The notes: generated by a model not told the origin, from the sequence alone. 64,000 bases of DNA from Microbacterium arborescens (GCF_030369635.1 NZ_CP128474.1:1612001-1676000); one strand, 5' to 3'; shown: positions 52,715 through 61,743, counted from the first letter of the stretch. Numbers and translations are program-made.

Positions 52715-53625
52715 CGCACGGCTCCCTTGGTCTGGTACTCGACCGATCCCTCGGTCAGAGCGAGATAGGCGTCTTCGAGCGAGCCGGCGCGCGGTGTCAG
52801 CTCATGAAGCGGGATGCCGTGCGCTGCGGCGGCGTCGCCGATCGCAGCGGCGCTGAGTCCTGCGACCTGCAGCAGACCGGGCTCACCCGTCGTGACGGCG
52901 ACATCGGGGCCCGCGATGAGCCGGGTGAGCTCGTCGGCGCGGGGCGTCCGAACGACGACGGTGTTGCTCGTCCACGAGCGGACGAGCTCGTCGATGCCGG
53001 CGTCGGCCAGGACACGTCCGCGTCCGAGCACGATGACGTGATCGGCGGTGAGCGCCATCTCGCTCATCAGGTGGCTCGACAGCAGGACGGTGCGCCCCTG
53101 AGCTGCCTGCCCGCGGACGAACTGGCGCACCCAGCGCACGCCCTCGGGATCGAGGCCGTTGACGGGCTCGTCGAGGATCAGCGTCTGCGGATCTCCGAGC
53201 AGCGCCGCGGCGATGCCCAGACGCTGGCCCATACCCAGGGAGAACTTGCCGGCGCGCTTGCCCGCCACCGAACCGAGGCCGGTGATCTCGATCACCTCGT
53301 CCACGCGCGAGCGGGGAATGCCGTGAGTCGCGGCCATGGCGCGCAGGTGGTTGCGCGCGCTTCGGCCGGTGTGCACGGCCTTGGCGTCGAGCAGGATGCC
53401 GACCTCTGTGAGCGGGGAGCGCAGCGAGCGGTAGTCGCGGCCGTCGATCGTGACCCGGCCTGACGTCGGCCGGTCGAGCCCGACGATCATCCGCATCGTG
53501 GTGGACTTGCCGGCACCGTTCGGGCCGAGGAAGCCGGTCACCTTGCCGGACTGCACGGTGAAGCTCACCCCATCGACGGCGGTCTTGTCTCCGTACCTCT
53601 TCGTGAGGCCATCTGCAACGATCAT
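52711..53625 (-). CDS. ABC exporter ATP-binding protein
   Basis: 304 residues: Walker A GPNGAGKST, Q-loop VGILLDAKA, signature FSLGMGQRLGIA, Walker B LILDEPVNGLDPEG and switch His in LLSSHLMSE. C-terminal extension of about 80 residues as in NatA/DrrA-like exporters. ATG 53625 is preferred to GTG 53634 because TAGCGT lies 7 bp upstream. First gene of an ATPase-permease-kinase-regulator cluster. Confidence 0.93.
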   Translation of the reverse strand: MIVADGLTKRYGDKTAVDGVSFTVQSGKVTGFLGPNGAGKSTTMRMIVGLDRPTSGRVTIDGRDYRSLRSPLTEVGILLDAKAVHTGRSARNHLRAMAATHGIPRSRVDEVIEITGLGSVAGKRAGKFSLGMGQRLGIAAALLGDPQTLILDEPVNGLDPEGVRWVRQFVRGQAAQGRTVLLSSHLMSEMALTADHVIVLGRGRVLADAGIDELVRSWTSNTVVVRTPRADELTRLIAGPDVAVTTGEPGLLQVAGLSAAAIGDAAAAHGIPLHELTPRAGSLEDAYLALTEGSVEYQTKGAVR

Positions 53626-53632
53626 GCGCCCC

Positions 53633-53638
53633 ACGCTA
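53633..53638 (-). promoter_or_regulatory. -10 box TAGCGT, leaderless exporter start
   Basis: TAGCGT (53638 to 53633), 7 bp, then the ATG at 53625. Confidence 0.55.
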
Positions 53639-53681
53639 TCGAGGGCCGTCGCGGCCTGTCGTCCGTCGCCAGTGCCGTCAC

Positions 53682-53723
53682 ATGCCGATGGGCGTCGTAC
53701 CGGAGTACGACGCCCATCGGCAT
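53682..53723 (-). terminator. 19-bp hairpin after pepN
   Basis: A perfect 19-bp stem (53682-53700 with 53705-53723) with a CGGA loop begins 12 bp after the pepN stop, in the 109-bp gap before the exporter. No T-run; the likely pepN terminator. Confidence 0.75.
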
Positions 53724-53734
53724 TGCGGATGACC

Positions 53735-56281
53735 TCAGCCCTGCGCGTCGCGCTCCTGCACGGCGAGCGCGCGCTCGACGCCGGCGAGGTTCTCGGCCAC
53801 GAGTCGACGCAGAGCGGCGGGAGCCTCGGGGTTCTGCGAGAGCCAGGCGCGGGTCGCGTCGCGCAGCTCGGTGTTGGCGAGCGCCGCGGGGTACAGGCCC
53901 ACGATCAGATACTGCGCGATCTGGTAGGTGCGCGACTCCCAGACGGGCGACAGCATCGCGAAGTACTCGTCGACGAACCCTGCGAGATGGGCCACACCCG
54001 CCGGGTGGGTGAATCCGGCGGCGGCGGAGCGGACCACGGTGTTGGGCAGATCGTCGTTCTCGATGAGCGACGCCCACGCCGCCTTCTTCGCCTCGACTGA
54101 GGGGAGAGCTGCCCGAGCCTGCGCGGCGAACTCTCCGCCCTTGGCGGTGTTGTCGGCGGCGAGCGCGGCATCGATGTCGGCGGCCGAGACGGCGCCCGAC
54201 GCCGCGAGCGAGACGAGGAGCGCCCACGACAGGTCGGCGTCGATCTCCAGTCCCGGGAGGACGGTGTCGCCCGATCGCAGCGCGCGGACGACATCGGCGT
54301 GGCCGGGGGTCGACGCCGATGACGCGAATGCGGTCACGAACTGGAGCTGGCTGTCACTTCCGGCCTCGGCCTGCTGCGCGAGGGCCCACAGCCCGTCGGC
54401 GACTCGGGCCCGGGCGGCATCCCGGTTCTGCGGGTCGATGTACGAGTTCGCCGCGAGCTGCAGCTGGCCGAGGGTGGTCCGCACGGTGGTGGACTCGGTC
54501 TCGGTACCGATGTTGCGCAGCACGAGGTCGATGTAGTCGGTTGCCGAGGCCTCCGCATCACGGGTCTGATCCCACGCGGCCCCCCACACCAGCGACCGCG
54601 CGAGTGGGTCGCTGATCTTCGCGAGGTGCTCGACGGCCGTGCGGAGCGAGCGCTCGTCGAGACGGATCTTGGCGTAGGCGAGGTCTTGGTCGTTCAACAG
54701 GACCAGGTCGGGCTGCGCGCGGCCCTGGAGCTCGGGGACTTCGGTCAGGTCGCCGTCGACATCGAGCTCGACGTGGTGGGTGCGGACGAGGGCGCCGTCC
54801 GTGAGCGAGTAGAACCCGACCCCGAGGCGGTGCGGACGGATCGTGGGATAGTCCGCGGGTGCCGTCTGGACGATGGCGAAGCGGGTGATGATGCCGTCGG
54901 AATCCGTGGCGATCTCGGGCTCGAGCGTGTTCACGCCCGCCGTCTCGAGCCACTTCTTCGACCAGGACTCGAGCTCGCGGCCGCTCGTGGCCTCGAGTTC
55001 GACGAGAAGGTCCGACAGCTCGGTGTTTCCCCACGCGTGCTTCTGGAAGTATGCCGACACCCCGGAGAAGAACGCTTCCACGCCTACCCAGGCCGCCAGC
55101 TGCTTGAGGACGGATCCACCCTTGGCATACGTGATGCCGTCGAAGTTGACCTGAACGTCCTCGAGGTCGTTGATGCGGGCGACGACGGGATGCGTCGAGG
55201 GAAGCTGGTCCTGACGATAGGCCCAGGTCTTCTCCATCGCATTGAAGGTCGTCCAGGCCTCGGTCCATTCGGTGGCCTCGGCCGTGGCGATGGTGGACGC
55301 CCACTCCGCGAACGACTCGTTGAGCCACAGGTCGTTCCACCACTTCATGGTGACCAGGTCGCCGAACCACATGTGCGCGAGCTCGTGCAGGATCGTCACG
55401 ACGCGACGTTCCTTGACGGCGTCGGTGACCTTGGAGCGGAAGACGTACGTCTCAGTGAACGTGACGGCGCCGGCGTTCTCCATGGCTCCGGCGTTGAACT
55501 CGGGCACGAAGAGCTGGTCGTACTTCGCGAACGGGTAGGGGACGCCGAACTTCTCCTCGAAGTAGGCGAAGCCCTGACGGGTCTTCTCGAACACGTAGTC
55601 GGCGTCGAGGTACTGCCACAGGCTCTTGCGCGCATAGACGCCGAGCGGGATCACCCGTCCGTCTGCGCTGGTCAGTTCGGAGAAGACCTGCTCGTACGGA
55701 CCTGCGACGAGCGCCGTGATGTACGACGAGATACGGGGGGTGGGCTCGAACGCCCAGGTCGCCGTTCCGCCGTCGCCGGGCACCGGCTCGGGCGTGGGGG
55801 AGTTGGAGACGACCTTCCATTCCGCGGGAGCGGTGATCGTGAAGCGGAACTCCGCCTTCAGGTCGGGCTGCTCGAACACGGCGAACACGCGACGCGAGTC
55901 GGGGACCTCGAACTGCGAGTACAGGTACACCTCGCCGTCGACGGGGTCGACGAAGCGGTGCAGGCCCTCACCGGTGTTGGTGTAGAGGCAGTCCGCGTCG
56001 ACGATGAGCTCGTTCTGTGCGGCGAGGTCGTCGAGCGCGATGCGCGAGTCGCGGAAGGACGCGAGGTCGACCGCGCGACCGTTGAGGGTGATCTCCCGGA
56101 CCTCGCGCGCGATGAGATCCACGAAGGTGGACGCGCCTTCGGTGGCGGCGAAGCGGATGACGGTGCGCGACCGGAAGGTCTCCGCGCCGACGGTCAGATC
56201 GAGGGCGATGTCGTAGCTCTGCGTGTCGACGATCGCGCGGCGCTCCTGCGCCTCGATGCGGGTGAGGTTCTCTCCAGGCAC
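53735..56281 (-). CDS. pepN: aminopeptidase N (M1 family)
   Basis: 848 residues. Zinc aminopeptidase that trims N-terminal residues from peptides in the cytosol. The exopeptidase motif GAMENAG, zinc motif HELAHMWFGD with the third ligand in LWLNESFAEW, and a Tyr in ITYAKGG are intact; the helical C-terminal ERAP1-like domain fills the second half. GTG 56281 is chosen (GGGAG about 10 bp upstream); the frame stays open another 159 bp. A TAGGCT box at 56358-56353 could be its -10, giving a 65-nt leader. Confidence 0.94.
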   Translation of the reverse strand: MPGENLTRIEAQERRAIVDTQSYDIALDLTVGAETFRSRTVIRFAATEGASTFVDLIAREVREITLNGRAVDLASFRDSRIALDDLAAQNELIVDADCLYTNTGEGLHRFVDPVDGEVYLYSQFEVPDSRRVFAVFEQPDLKAEFRFTITAPAEWKVVSNSPTPEPVPGDGGTATWAFEPTPRISSYITALVAGPYEQVFSELTSADGRVIPLGVYARKSLWQYLDADYVFEKTRQGFAYFEEKFGVPYPFAKYDQLFVPEFNAGAMENAGAVTFTETYVFRSKVTDAVKERRVVTILHELAHMWFGDLVTMKWWNDLWLNESFAEWASTIATAEATEWTEAWTTFNAMEKTWAYRQDQLPSTHPVVARINDLEDVQVNFDGITYAKGGSVLKQLAAWVGVEAFFSGVSAYFQKHAWGNTELSDLLVELEATSGRELESWSKKWLETAGVNTLEPEIATDSDGIITRFAIVQTAPADYPTIRPHRLGVGFYSLTDGALVRTHHVELDVDGDLTEVPELQGRAQPDLVLLNDQDLAYAKIRLDERSLRTAVEHLAKISDPLARSLVWGAAWDQTRDAEASATDYIDLVLRNIGTETESTTVRTTLGQLQLAANSYIDPQNRDAARARVADGLWALAQQAEAGSDSQLQFVTAFASSASTPGHADVVRALRSGDTVLPGLEIDADLSWALLVSLAASGAVSAADIDAALAADNTAKGGEFAAQARAALPSVEAKKAAWASLIENDDLPNTVVRSAAAGFTHPAGVAHLAGFVDEYFAMLSPVWESRTYQIAQYLIVGLYPAALANTELRDATRAWLSQNPEAPAALRRLVAENLAGVERALAVQERDAQG

Positions 56282-56381
56282 GTGCGTTCTGCTCCCAGGG
56301 TCGGGGTGAGGATTCAGGGCCGCGCGCTGCTGGCGCCGACGGCAACCGTGCCAGCCTACGCTTTCGGGGCTCGCACATTCA

Positions 56382-56387
56382 TAGGAT
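56382..56387 (+). promoter_or_regulatory. -10 box TAGGAT, leaderless rpiB start
   Basis: TAGGAT, 6 bp, then the ATG at 56394. Confidence 0.65.
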
Positions 56388-56393
56388 GGTGCC

Positions 56394-56939
56394 ATGCGCA
56401 TCCATATCGCGACCGACCACGCCGGTCTCGAGTTCTCCACTCAGCTCCAGCACCATCTCGCCGAGGCCGGTCACGACGTCGTCGACCACGGCCCGATCGA
56501 GTACGACCCGCTCGACGACTACCCGGCGTTCTGCATCCGAGCGGCGAAAGCCGTGGTGCGGGACCAGCAGGCCGGGGTCGAGGCCCTCGGAGTGGTCTTC
56601 GGCGGGTCGGGCAACGGCGAGCAGATGGCGGCGAACAAGGTGCACGGGGTGCGCGCAGCACTCGTGTGGAACATCCCGACCGCCGAGCTCGCGCGCGAGC
56701 ACAACGACGCCAACGTGATCGCCATCGGCGCCCGCCAGCACACGTTCGACGAAGCGGTGACCTTCATCGACCGTTTCATCGCCACACCGTTCAGCGGAGA
56801 GGAGCGCCATGCACGCCGCATCGCGCAGCTCGCCGCTTACGAGGCCGACGGCAGCCTGCTCCCCGATCCGCGGGCGGGCGCGGACGGCGCCACGTCGCCG
56901 CTTCCCGCCTCCGACTCGTTCGATCCGGAAGCAGGCTGA
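56394..56939 (+). CDS. rpiB: ribose-5-phosphate isomerase B
   Basis: Interconverts ribose-5-phosphate and ribulose-5-phosphate. 181 residues: HIATDHAGLEF at the N-terminus, the loop FGGSGNGEQMAANKV, in which Ser-Gly-Asn-Gly replaces the Cys-containing loop of E. coli RpiB as in other actinobacteria, and HNDANVIAIGARQH. A disordered tail of about 25 residues follows. The stop overlaps the next ATG by one base, starting a coupled four-gene run. Confidence 0.94.
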   Translation: MRIHIATDHAGLEFSTQLQHHLAEAGHDVVDHGPIEYDPLDDYPAFCIRAAKAVVRDQQAGVEALGVVFGGSGNGEQMAANKVHGVRAALVWNIPTAELAREHNDANVIAIGARQHTFDEAVTFIDRFIATPFSGEERHARRIAQLAAYEADGSLLPDPRAGADGATSPLPASDSFDPEAG

Positions 56940-57946
56940 TGCCCGAGGGCCACTCCGTCCACCGGATCGCCCGCCAGTTCGAGCGCAACATCGTGGGGCA
57001 CGTCGTGGCTGCTTCGAGCCCGCAGGGGCGGTTCGTCGAGGGTGCCGCAGTGCTCGATGGCCGCGAGGCGCTCGAGGCGCGCGCGGTGGGAAAACAGATG
57101 TTCCTCGCCTTCGAGGACGACGTCTGGCTGCGTGTGCACCTCGGGATGTACGGCGCGTGGGACTTCGCCGGCCAGATCGTCGTCGATCCGACCATCGCGT
57201 CGGCCAACGGTCGCATGGGACACACCAACCAGCGCGGCACCGTGCTCGCGCCGGTTTACGACAGCGCCGGAGAGAACTCGCTCAGCTCGATCGGCGCGCC
57301 CCGCCTGGCCCGAGGCCGGGTGCGCATGAGCGAGCAGACCACGGGGCTCGGCGGTGAGGGCGCGACCGGAGACGACGACTGGCCGCCTCCGGTCGTCGGA
57401 CAGGTGCGGTTGCGTCTGCTCACCGAAGAGACCTGCGCGGACCTGCGCGGGCCGACCGCCTGCCAGCTGCAGACGCCCGAGGAGGTCCAGGCGACGATCG
57501 CCAAGCTCGGCCCCGATCCTCTGGTCGACGATGTCGAGGACGGCGAGGAGCGGTTCACCGCGACGGTCCGTCGCAAGCCGACACCCATCGGACTGCTCCT
57601 CATGGACCAGAGCGTGGTCAGCGGCATCGGGAACGTCTACCGTGCCGAGATGCTCTTCCGTGCACGCCTGAACCCGCACACCCCGGGTCGTGACGTCCCT
57701 GAGGAGACCGTCAGGCACCTGTGGCGCGACTGGGCCCGGCTGCTCGCGATCGGTGTCGAGACGGGCCAGATGATGACGATGGACGATCTCGACCCGGAGG
57801 CGTGGCGCCGGGCCATGGCTCACCGCGACGATCGGCACTGGGTCTATCACCGTGCGGGTCTGCCCTGCCGTGTCTGCGGCACCGCGATCGTTCTCGAGGA
57901 GATGGCATCGCGCAAGCTGTATTGGTGCCCGAACTGTCAGAGGTGA
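56939..57946 (+). CDS. Fpg/Nei family DNA glycosylase (endonuclease VIII-like)
   Basis: 335 residues. The catalytic N-terminus MPEGHSVHRIA keeps Pro2 and Glu3, LRVHLGMYG follows, VSGIGNVYRAEMLF gives the helix-two-turn-helix, and the C-terminal zinc finger has CRVCGT and WCPNCQR. MPEGHS rather than MPELPE makes it Nei-like (oxidised pyrimidines) rather than MutM. A loop with Gly/Asp insertions lies near residues 100-145. The frame is open for over 2 kb upstream antisense to pepN; ATG 56939 is fixed by the required Pro2. Confidence 0.94.
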   Translation: MPEGHSVHRIARQFERNIVGHVVAASSPQGRFVEGAAVLDGREALEARAVGKQMFLAFEDDVWLRVHLGMYGAWDFAGQIVVDPTIASANGRMGHTNQRGTVLAPVYDSAGENSLSSIGAPRLARGRVRMSEQTTGLGGEGATGDDDWPPPVVGQVRLRLLTEETCADLRGPTACQLQTPEEVQATIAKLGPDPLVDDVEDGEERFTATVRRKPTPIGLLLMDQSVVSGIGNVYRAEMLFRARLNPHTPGRDVPEETVRHLWRDWARLLAIGVETGQMMTMDDLDPEAWRRAMAHRDDRHWVYHRAGLPCRVCGTAIVLEEMASRKLYWCPNCQR

Positions 57947-57950
57947 ACGC

Positions 57951-58604
57951 ATGAGGCAGAACCCGAGCTTCGCGATGACGGACGTCGTCGAGATCCGTCG
58001 CGTCATCGCGGAGAATCCCTGGGTCACGATCGTCAGCACGGGAGCCGACGGCCTGGTCGCGTCCCACTACGCGGTGCTTCTCGATGAGGAACGCGACGAC
58101 CTCACCATCGTCGGGCACGTCGGACGTCCCGATGATCTGCTTCACGGCCTCGGGCAGGGCGAACTGCTCGTCGTCTTCCAGGGGCCGCACGGTTACGTGT
58201 CCCCCCAGTGGTACGGCGACGTGGCCGCGGTTCCCACATGGAACTTCGTGTCGGTACACCTCTCCGGAGTGCCGGAGATCTTGACGCCGGACGAGAACCT
58301 GCGCGTGCTCGAGCGCCTGGTCGACCGGTTCGAGTCGGGGCTCGCAGACCCCCGGGGACTGTGGGCTCCGCCGAATGACGAGGGCTTCGTGCGCCGTCTC
58401 GAACGTGGCACGGTGGGGTTTCGTCTGTCTCCGACGCGCGTCGAGGCGAAGCGCAAGCTGAGCCAGAACCGACCGGATGCCGTGGTCGACACGATCATCG
58501 ACAAACTTGACGCGGGTGCCACCCCGTACGCCGATCCTCGCCTCGCGGACGAGATGAGACGCGCGCACGCGACGATGCGCGCGGCCCGCGAGGTTCGGTC
58601 GTGA
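57951..58604 (+). CDS. FMN-binding negative regulator (PaiB family)
   Basis: 217 residues with a split-barrel flavin fold: NPWVTIVSTGADGLVASHYAVLLDE, HVGRPDDLL, FQGPHGYVSPQWYG and VPTWNFVSVHLSG, then ENLRVLERLVDRFE and a C-terminal Arg/Lys segment. PaiB was described as a regulator in Bacillus, but most members are probably FMN or heme-linked enzymes, so regulation is not certain. GAGG ribosome site. Ends in a GTGA overlap with the amidohydrolase. Confidence 0.86.
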   Translation: MRQNPSFAMTDVVEIRRVIAENPWVTIVSTGADGLVASHYAVLLDEERDDLTIVGHVGRPDDLLHGLGQGELLVVFQGPHGYVSPQWYGDVAAVPTWNFVSVHLSGVPEILTPDENLRVLERLVDRFESGLADPRGLWAPPNDEGFVRRLERGTVGFRLSPTRVEAKRKLSQNRPDAVVDTIIDKLDAGATPYADPRLADEMRRAHATMRAAREVRS

Positions 58605-60103
58605 CCGGTCCCGCACGCGGCGATGGCGTCGCCGTCATCGCCGACGTCCGTTTGACCGGGCCGGGCCGCACCGATCCGTTCGGGGCGGACCCCGTCGACG
58701 TGCACCTCTCCGGCGGAACCATCGCCGACATCGCGCCCGCCGGAGCACTGCCCCGGCGCGGCGCGGTGATCGACGGGGGCGGCGGTCGGCTGCTCCCCGG
58801 CCTCTGGGACCACCATGTCCACACTGTGCAGTGGGCGCTCGCGGCCCGGCGGGTCGATCTCGAGGGCATCGCGAGCGCCGCCGAGGCGGCGGCTGTCATG
58901 GGAAGAGCGGCCGCCGACCACGACGGCCGCCGTATCGGCTCGGGCTTCCGTGACGCCCTGTGGCCGGATCGCCCTTCCCTCGAACTGCTCGACGCGATGA
59001 CCGGCGACGAGCCGACCTATCTCATCAACGCCGACGTCCACAGCGTCTGGCTCAACAGTGCTGCTCTCCGGCGCGAGGGGATGTCGACGACCGACGGCGT
59101 GCTGCGCGAGGAGCCCGCCTTCGAGATCTCACGCCGACTGAACGCGTGCGATCCGTCGCTCGCGGACACCGCGGTCATGGAGGCGATGTCGGCCGCGGCG
59201 GCGCGGGGGATCGTCGGCATCGTCGACCTCGACATGGCATGGAACGCCGAGGCCTGGGCTCGCCGGCTCAGCCGCGGATACGATGCCGTGCGCGTCTCGT
59301 TCGGGGTCTACGCCAGCCTGCTCGAACGGGCGATCTCCGAGGGACTCGAGACCGGCGATGCCATCGATCCACGCGGGCTCGTGCGGATGGGGCCGTTCAA
59401 GGTGATCACCGACGGGTCGTTGGGAACGAGGACGGCGGCATGCTCGCACCATTACCCGGGTGCCGCGACCGACTTCGGAGTCATGACCGTGCCGCCGGGT
59501 GAGCTCGTCGAGCTGATGCGGCTCGCGACGGGCGCGGGGATCGCCAGCGCGGTCCACGCGATCGGCGACGTCGCGAACTCGCACGCGCTGGACGCGTTCG
59601 CGATGACCGGAGCCACGGGCACGATCGAGCACGCTCAGCTCGTCGCGCACGCTGACATCCCCCGGTTTGCGCGCCTCGGCGTCGGCGCGAGTGTTCAGCC
59701 GTCGCACGCGGTCGACGATCGTGACATGGCGGACGAGTTCTGGGCGGGGCAGACCGCGATCGGCTACCCCATGTGCGAGCTGGTCGACGCGGGGGCGAAC
59801 CTGCTCTTCGGCTCGGATGCTCCCGTCGCGCGTCTCGATCCCTGGACGACGATGTCGGATGCGGTGTTCCGAACGCGCGATGATCGAGAGCCTTGGCGCC
59901 CGCACCAGCGGGTGTCGGCGGCAGCAGCCCTCGCGGCGTCGACCGCCGGCGGCTCGCAGACCGGGTCGGCGATCGCACCCGGCGACGTCGCCGACCTCAT
60001 CATCGTCGACCGCGATCCTCTCGCGGCCGAGACGCCGGGGGCACTGCGGTCGACCGCCGTCGCCGCGACGCTGCTCGCGGGCCGCCTCACCCACCTCGCC
60101 TGA
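58601..60103 (+). CDS. amidohydrolase family protein (YtcJ-like)
   Basis: 500 residues. Metal-dependent amidohydrolase of the YtcJ/amidohydrolase-3 class: GLWDHHVHTVQWAL gives the first two metal His, ITDGSLGTRTAA, SAVHAIGDVAN and IEHAQLV further His ligands, and LLFGSDAPV the last Asp. Substrate unknown; N-acyl or cyclic amides are typical. GTG start overlaps the PaiB stop. Confidence 0.85.
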   Translation: MTGPARGDGVAVIADVRLTGPGRTDPFGADPVDVHLSGGTIADIAPAGALPRRGAVIDGGGGRLLPGLWDHHVHTVQWALAARRVDLEGIASAAEAAAVMGRAAADHDGRRIGSGFRDALWPDRPSLELLDAMTGDEPTYLINADVHSVWLNSAALRREGMSTTDGVLREEPAFEISRRLNACDPSLADTAVMEAMSAAAARGIVGIVDLDMAWNAEAWARRLSRGYDAVRVSFGVYASLLERAISEGLETGDAIDPRGLVRMGPFKVITDGSLGTRTAACSHHYPGAATDFGVMTVPPGELVELMRLATGAGIASAVHAIGDVANSHALDAFAMTGATGTIEHAQLVAHADIPRFARLGVGASVQPSHAVDDRDMADEFWAGQTAIGYPMCELVDAGANLLFGSDAPVARLDPWTTMSDAVFRTRDDREPWRPHQRVSAAAALAASTAGGSQTGSAIAPGDVADLIIVDRDPLAAETPGALRSTAVAATLLAGRLTHLA

Positions 60104-60135
60104 GGGGCGGAGCGGCCGGGGACGTCACCCATGAA

Positions 60136-60212
60136 CGACGCAACGGCGCGGCGACCGGCGTACCGGGCTCTCGCTTGATCGCCCGGTACCCGGTCTCCGC
60201 GCCGTTGCGTCG
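60136..60212. terminator. 31-bp bidirectional hairpin between convergent genes
   Basis: A very long stem: 60136-60151 with 60197-60212 (16 bp), then after one mismatch 60153-60158 with 60190-60195 (6 bp), then after a 1-nt bulge 60160-60168 with 60181-60189 (9 bp), and a 12-nt loop. It fills the gap between the amidohydrolase and dps, ending 11 bp from the dps stop. Probably terminates both. Confidence 0.8.
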
Positions 60213-60222
60213 GCGCCGTGGA

Positions 60223-60708
60223 TTACTCGGCGAGATGCGCCAGGAGGAACCAACGGTCCTTGTCAACGCCGCGCTTGATCTCGATGGCGACGTCCTGGCT
60301 GGTCAGGTCGACCTCGTCGAGACCGTCGATAGCGGCCTGAAGGTCGACGAGGGTCGCGTCGATGTCGGAGACGATCGCCTTGATCTCGTCCTGCCACTGC
60401 GCGAACCCGGCGGGCACGGCCGTCGTGGTCTTCTCGGCCATGGTCGAGACGCGCGAGTCGATCGGGAGGCCCAAGGCGACGATGCGCTCTGCCGCGGTGT
60501 CGGCGTAGTCCTGAGCGTGAGCGACGACCGAGTCGAGAAGCTCGTGGATCGCGATGAAGTTCGAGCCGCGGACGTTCCAGTGCGCCTGCTTGCCGTTGAC
60601 GACGAGTGCCTGCATCTTGTGCACGACCGGGGTGAGGAACTGCGCGGCTGCCGCGGCGACCTCGGGGTCTGCGGTGAGGGCGGGAGTGGTGATGTTGGTG
60701 TCGGTCAT
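60223..60708 (-). CDS. dps: Dps family DNA-protecting ferritin-like protein
   Basis: 161 residues, forms a 12-subunit shell storing iron and shielding DNA under starvation and oxidative stress. The ferroxidase-site residues are present: His in KQAHWNVRG, HELLDSVVAHAQDYADTAAER with His, Asp and Glu ligands. Start at ATG 60708 with AGGAG upstream. The C-terminus is short, without a Lys-rich DNA-binding tail. Confidence 0.93.
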   Translation of the reverse strand: MTDTNITTPALTADPEVAAAAAQFLTPVVHKMQALVVNGKQAHWNVRGSNFIAIHELLDSVVAHAQDYADTAAERIVALGLPIDSRVSTMAEKTTTAVPAGFAQWQDEIKAIVSDIDATLVDLQAAIDGLDEVDLTSQDVAIEIKRGVDKDRWFLLAHLAE

Positions 60709-60805
60709 GTCTGCGCTCCTTCTGGCAGGTCGTGGCCTGCATCTGTCCAAACGCTACTCACGCCGGAACATTCCGCAAGCAAGAGAAGGCTGGGCTCACC
60801 AGGGG

Positions 60806-60811
60806 TAACGT
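60806..60811 (+). promoter_or_regulatory. -10 box TAACGT, leaderless start
   Basis: TAACGT, 6 bp, then the ATG at 60818. This spacing decides for ATG 60818 over the in-frame GTG at 60812. Confidence 0.6.
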
Positions 60812-60817
60812 GTGGCC

Positions 60818-61354
60818 ATGAGCGTCGCCTCCACCGCATCTCTGTTGCCGCTGGGAGAAAGGCGACCCCGCCTTCATCCGACGGTGTTCGTCGCGGATGG
60901 CGCGCGGCTCGTGGGCGATGTGGTCATCGGCGAGCAGTCGAGCGTCTGGTACAACGCCGTGATCCGCGGCGACCGCTCGCGCATCGAGATCGGCGACCGG
61001 AGCAACGTGCAGGACGGGGTCGTGATCCACGTCGACGCTTCGTCGCCCGCGCGCATCGGAGACGACGTCTCGATCGGTCATAACGCGGTCGTCCACGGCT
61101 GCACCGTGGAGGACGGCTGCCTCATCGGGATGAACAGCACGATACTCAGCGGTGCGGTGATCGGAACCGGATCGCTGGTCGCCGGGGGAGCCGTCGTGCT
61201 CGAGGGCACGGTCATCCCGCCCGGCTCGCTCGTCGCCGGCGTTCCCGCGAGAGTCCGGAGAGCCCTCACGCAGGACGAGCGGAGCGGGCTGGGCCGGAAC
61301 GCTGCGACATATGTGCGGCTTCGCGACGATCACTCCGCAATCGCGGCCGAATGA
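60818..61354 (+). CDS. gamma-carbonic anhydrase-like protein
   Basis: 178 residues, a left-handed beta-helix built from hexapeptide repeats, forming trimers. VWYNAVIRGDRSRIEIGDRSNVQDG (in parts) matches the gamma-CA core with Arg and Gln/Asn, and the three zinc His lie in VVIHVDA, SIGHNAVVHG. Whether it hydrates CO2 or acts like PaaY/YrdA cannot be read. No signal peptide. tRNA-Gly lies 35 bp behind it on the other strand. Confidence 0.88.
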   Translation: MSVASTASLLPLGERRPRLHPTVFVADGARLVGDVVIGEQSSVWYNAVIRGDRSRIEIGDRSNVQDGVVIHVDASSPARIGDDVSIGHNAVVHGCTVEDGCLIGMNSTILSGAVIGTGSLVAGGAVVLEGTVIPPGSLVAGVPARVRRALTQDERSGLGRNAATYVRLRDDHSAIAAE

Positions 61355-61389
61355 GGAACTCCTCCTCGTACGCCGACGAGGAGGAGTGA

Positions 61390-61463
61390 TGGAGGGGCTG
61401 ACGAGAATCGAACTCGCATCATCTGTTTGGAAGACAGAGGCTTTACCACTAAGCTACAGCCCC
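61390..61463 (-). tRNA. tRNA-Gly (TCC)
   Basis: Minus-strand cloverleaf: acceptor GGGGCTG/CAGCCCC, anticodon TCC in CTTCCAA, T-loop AGTTCGATTCT, discriminator T and encoded CCA. Confidence 0.96.
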
Positions 61464-61531
61464 GCATTCGACCGAAATCGAATGAGGATCACCACCATAC
61501 TGAGGGCAATGCCCCGCACGCGGCAACCCGA

Positions 61532-61562
61532 TCAGTCTAGCGGACTCCGTCGGCTAGACTGA
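61532..61562. promoter_or_regulatory. symmetric divergent promoter of tRNA-Gly and tRNA-Pro
   Basis: TCAGTCTAG (61532-61540) and CTAGACTGA (61554-61562) form a perfect 9-bp inverted repeat with a 13-bp spacer. Each arm contains TAGACT reading outward: 61555-61560 toward tRNA-Pro and 61539-61534 toward tRNA-Gly. The -35 position of each promoter falls on the other's -10 arm. Confidence 0.6.
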
Positions 61563-61598
61563 CCACGGCCGTTTTCCGACGCACGTGTGCTGCGCGCC

Positions 61599-61672
61599 CG
61601 GGGCGTAGCTCAGCTTGGTAGAGCGCCCGCTTTGGGAGCGGGAGGCCGCAGGTTCAAATCCTGTCGCCCCGA
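61599..61672 (+). tRNA. tRNA-Pro (TGG)
   Basis: Plus-strand cloverleaf: acceptor CGGGGCG/CGCCCCG, anticodon TGG in CTTTGGG, T-loop GGTTCAAATCC, discriminator A. No encoded CCA. Confidence 0.96.
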
Positions 61673-61743
61673 CAACGGCCCCACGAACCCAGACCACCGA
61701 ACGGACGCGCATGTGCGCGGCCGGATAAAGGAGAACGACAGGC

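Noticed and set aside
54626..56938. A 2.3-kb open frame on the strand opposite to pepN, continuous with the DNA glycosylase gene.
   Set aside because: High GC leaves long open frames opposite real genes. pepN has all its catalytic motifs on the minus strand, and the glycosylase needs Pro2 right after the ATG at 56939.
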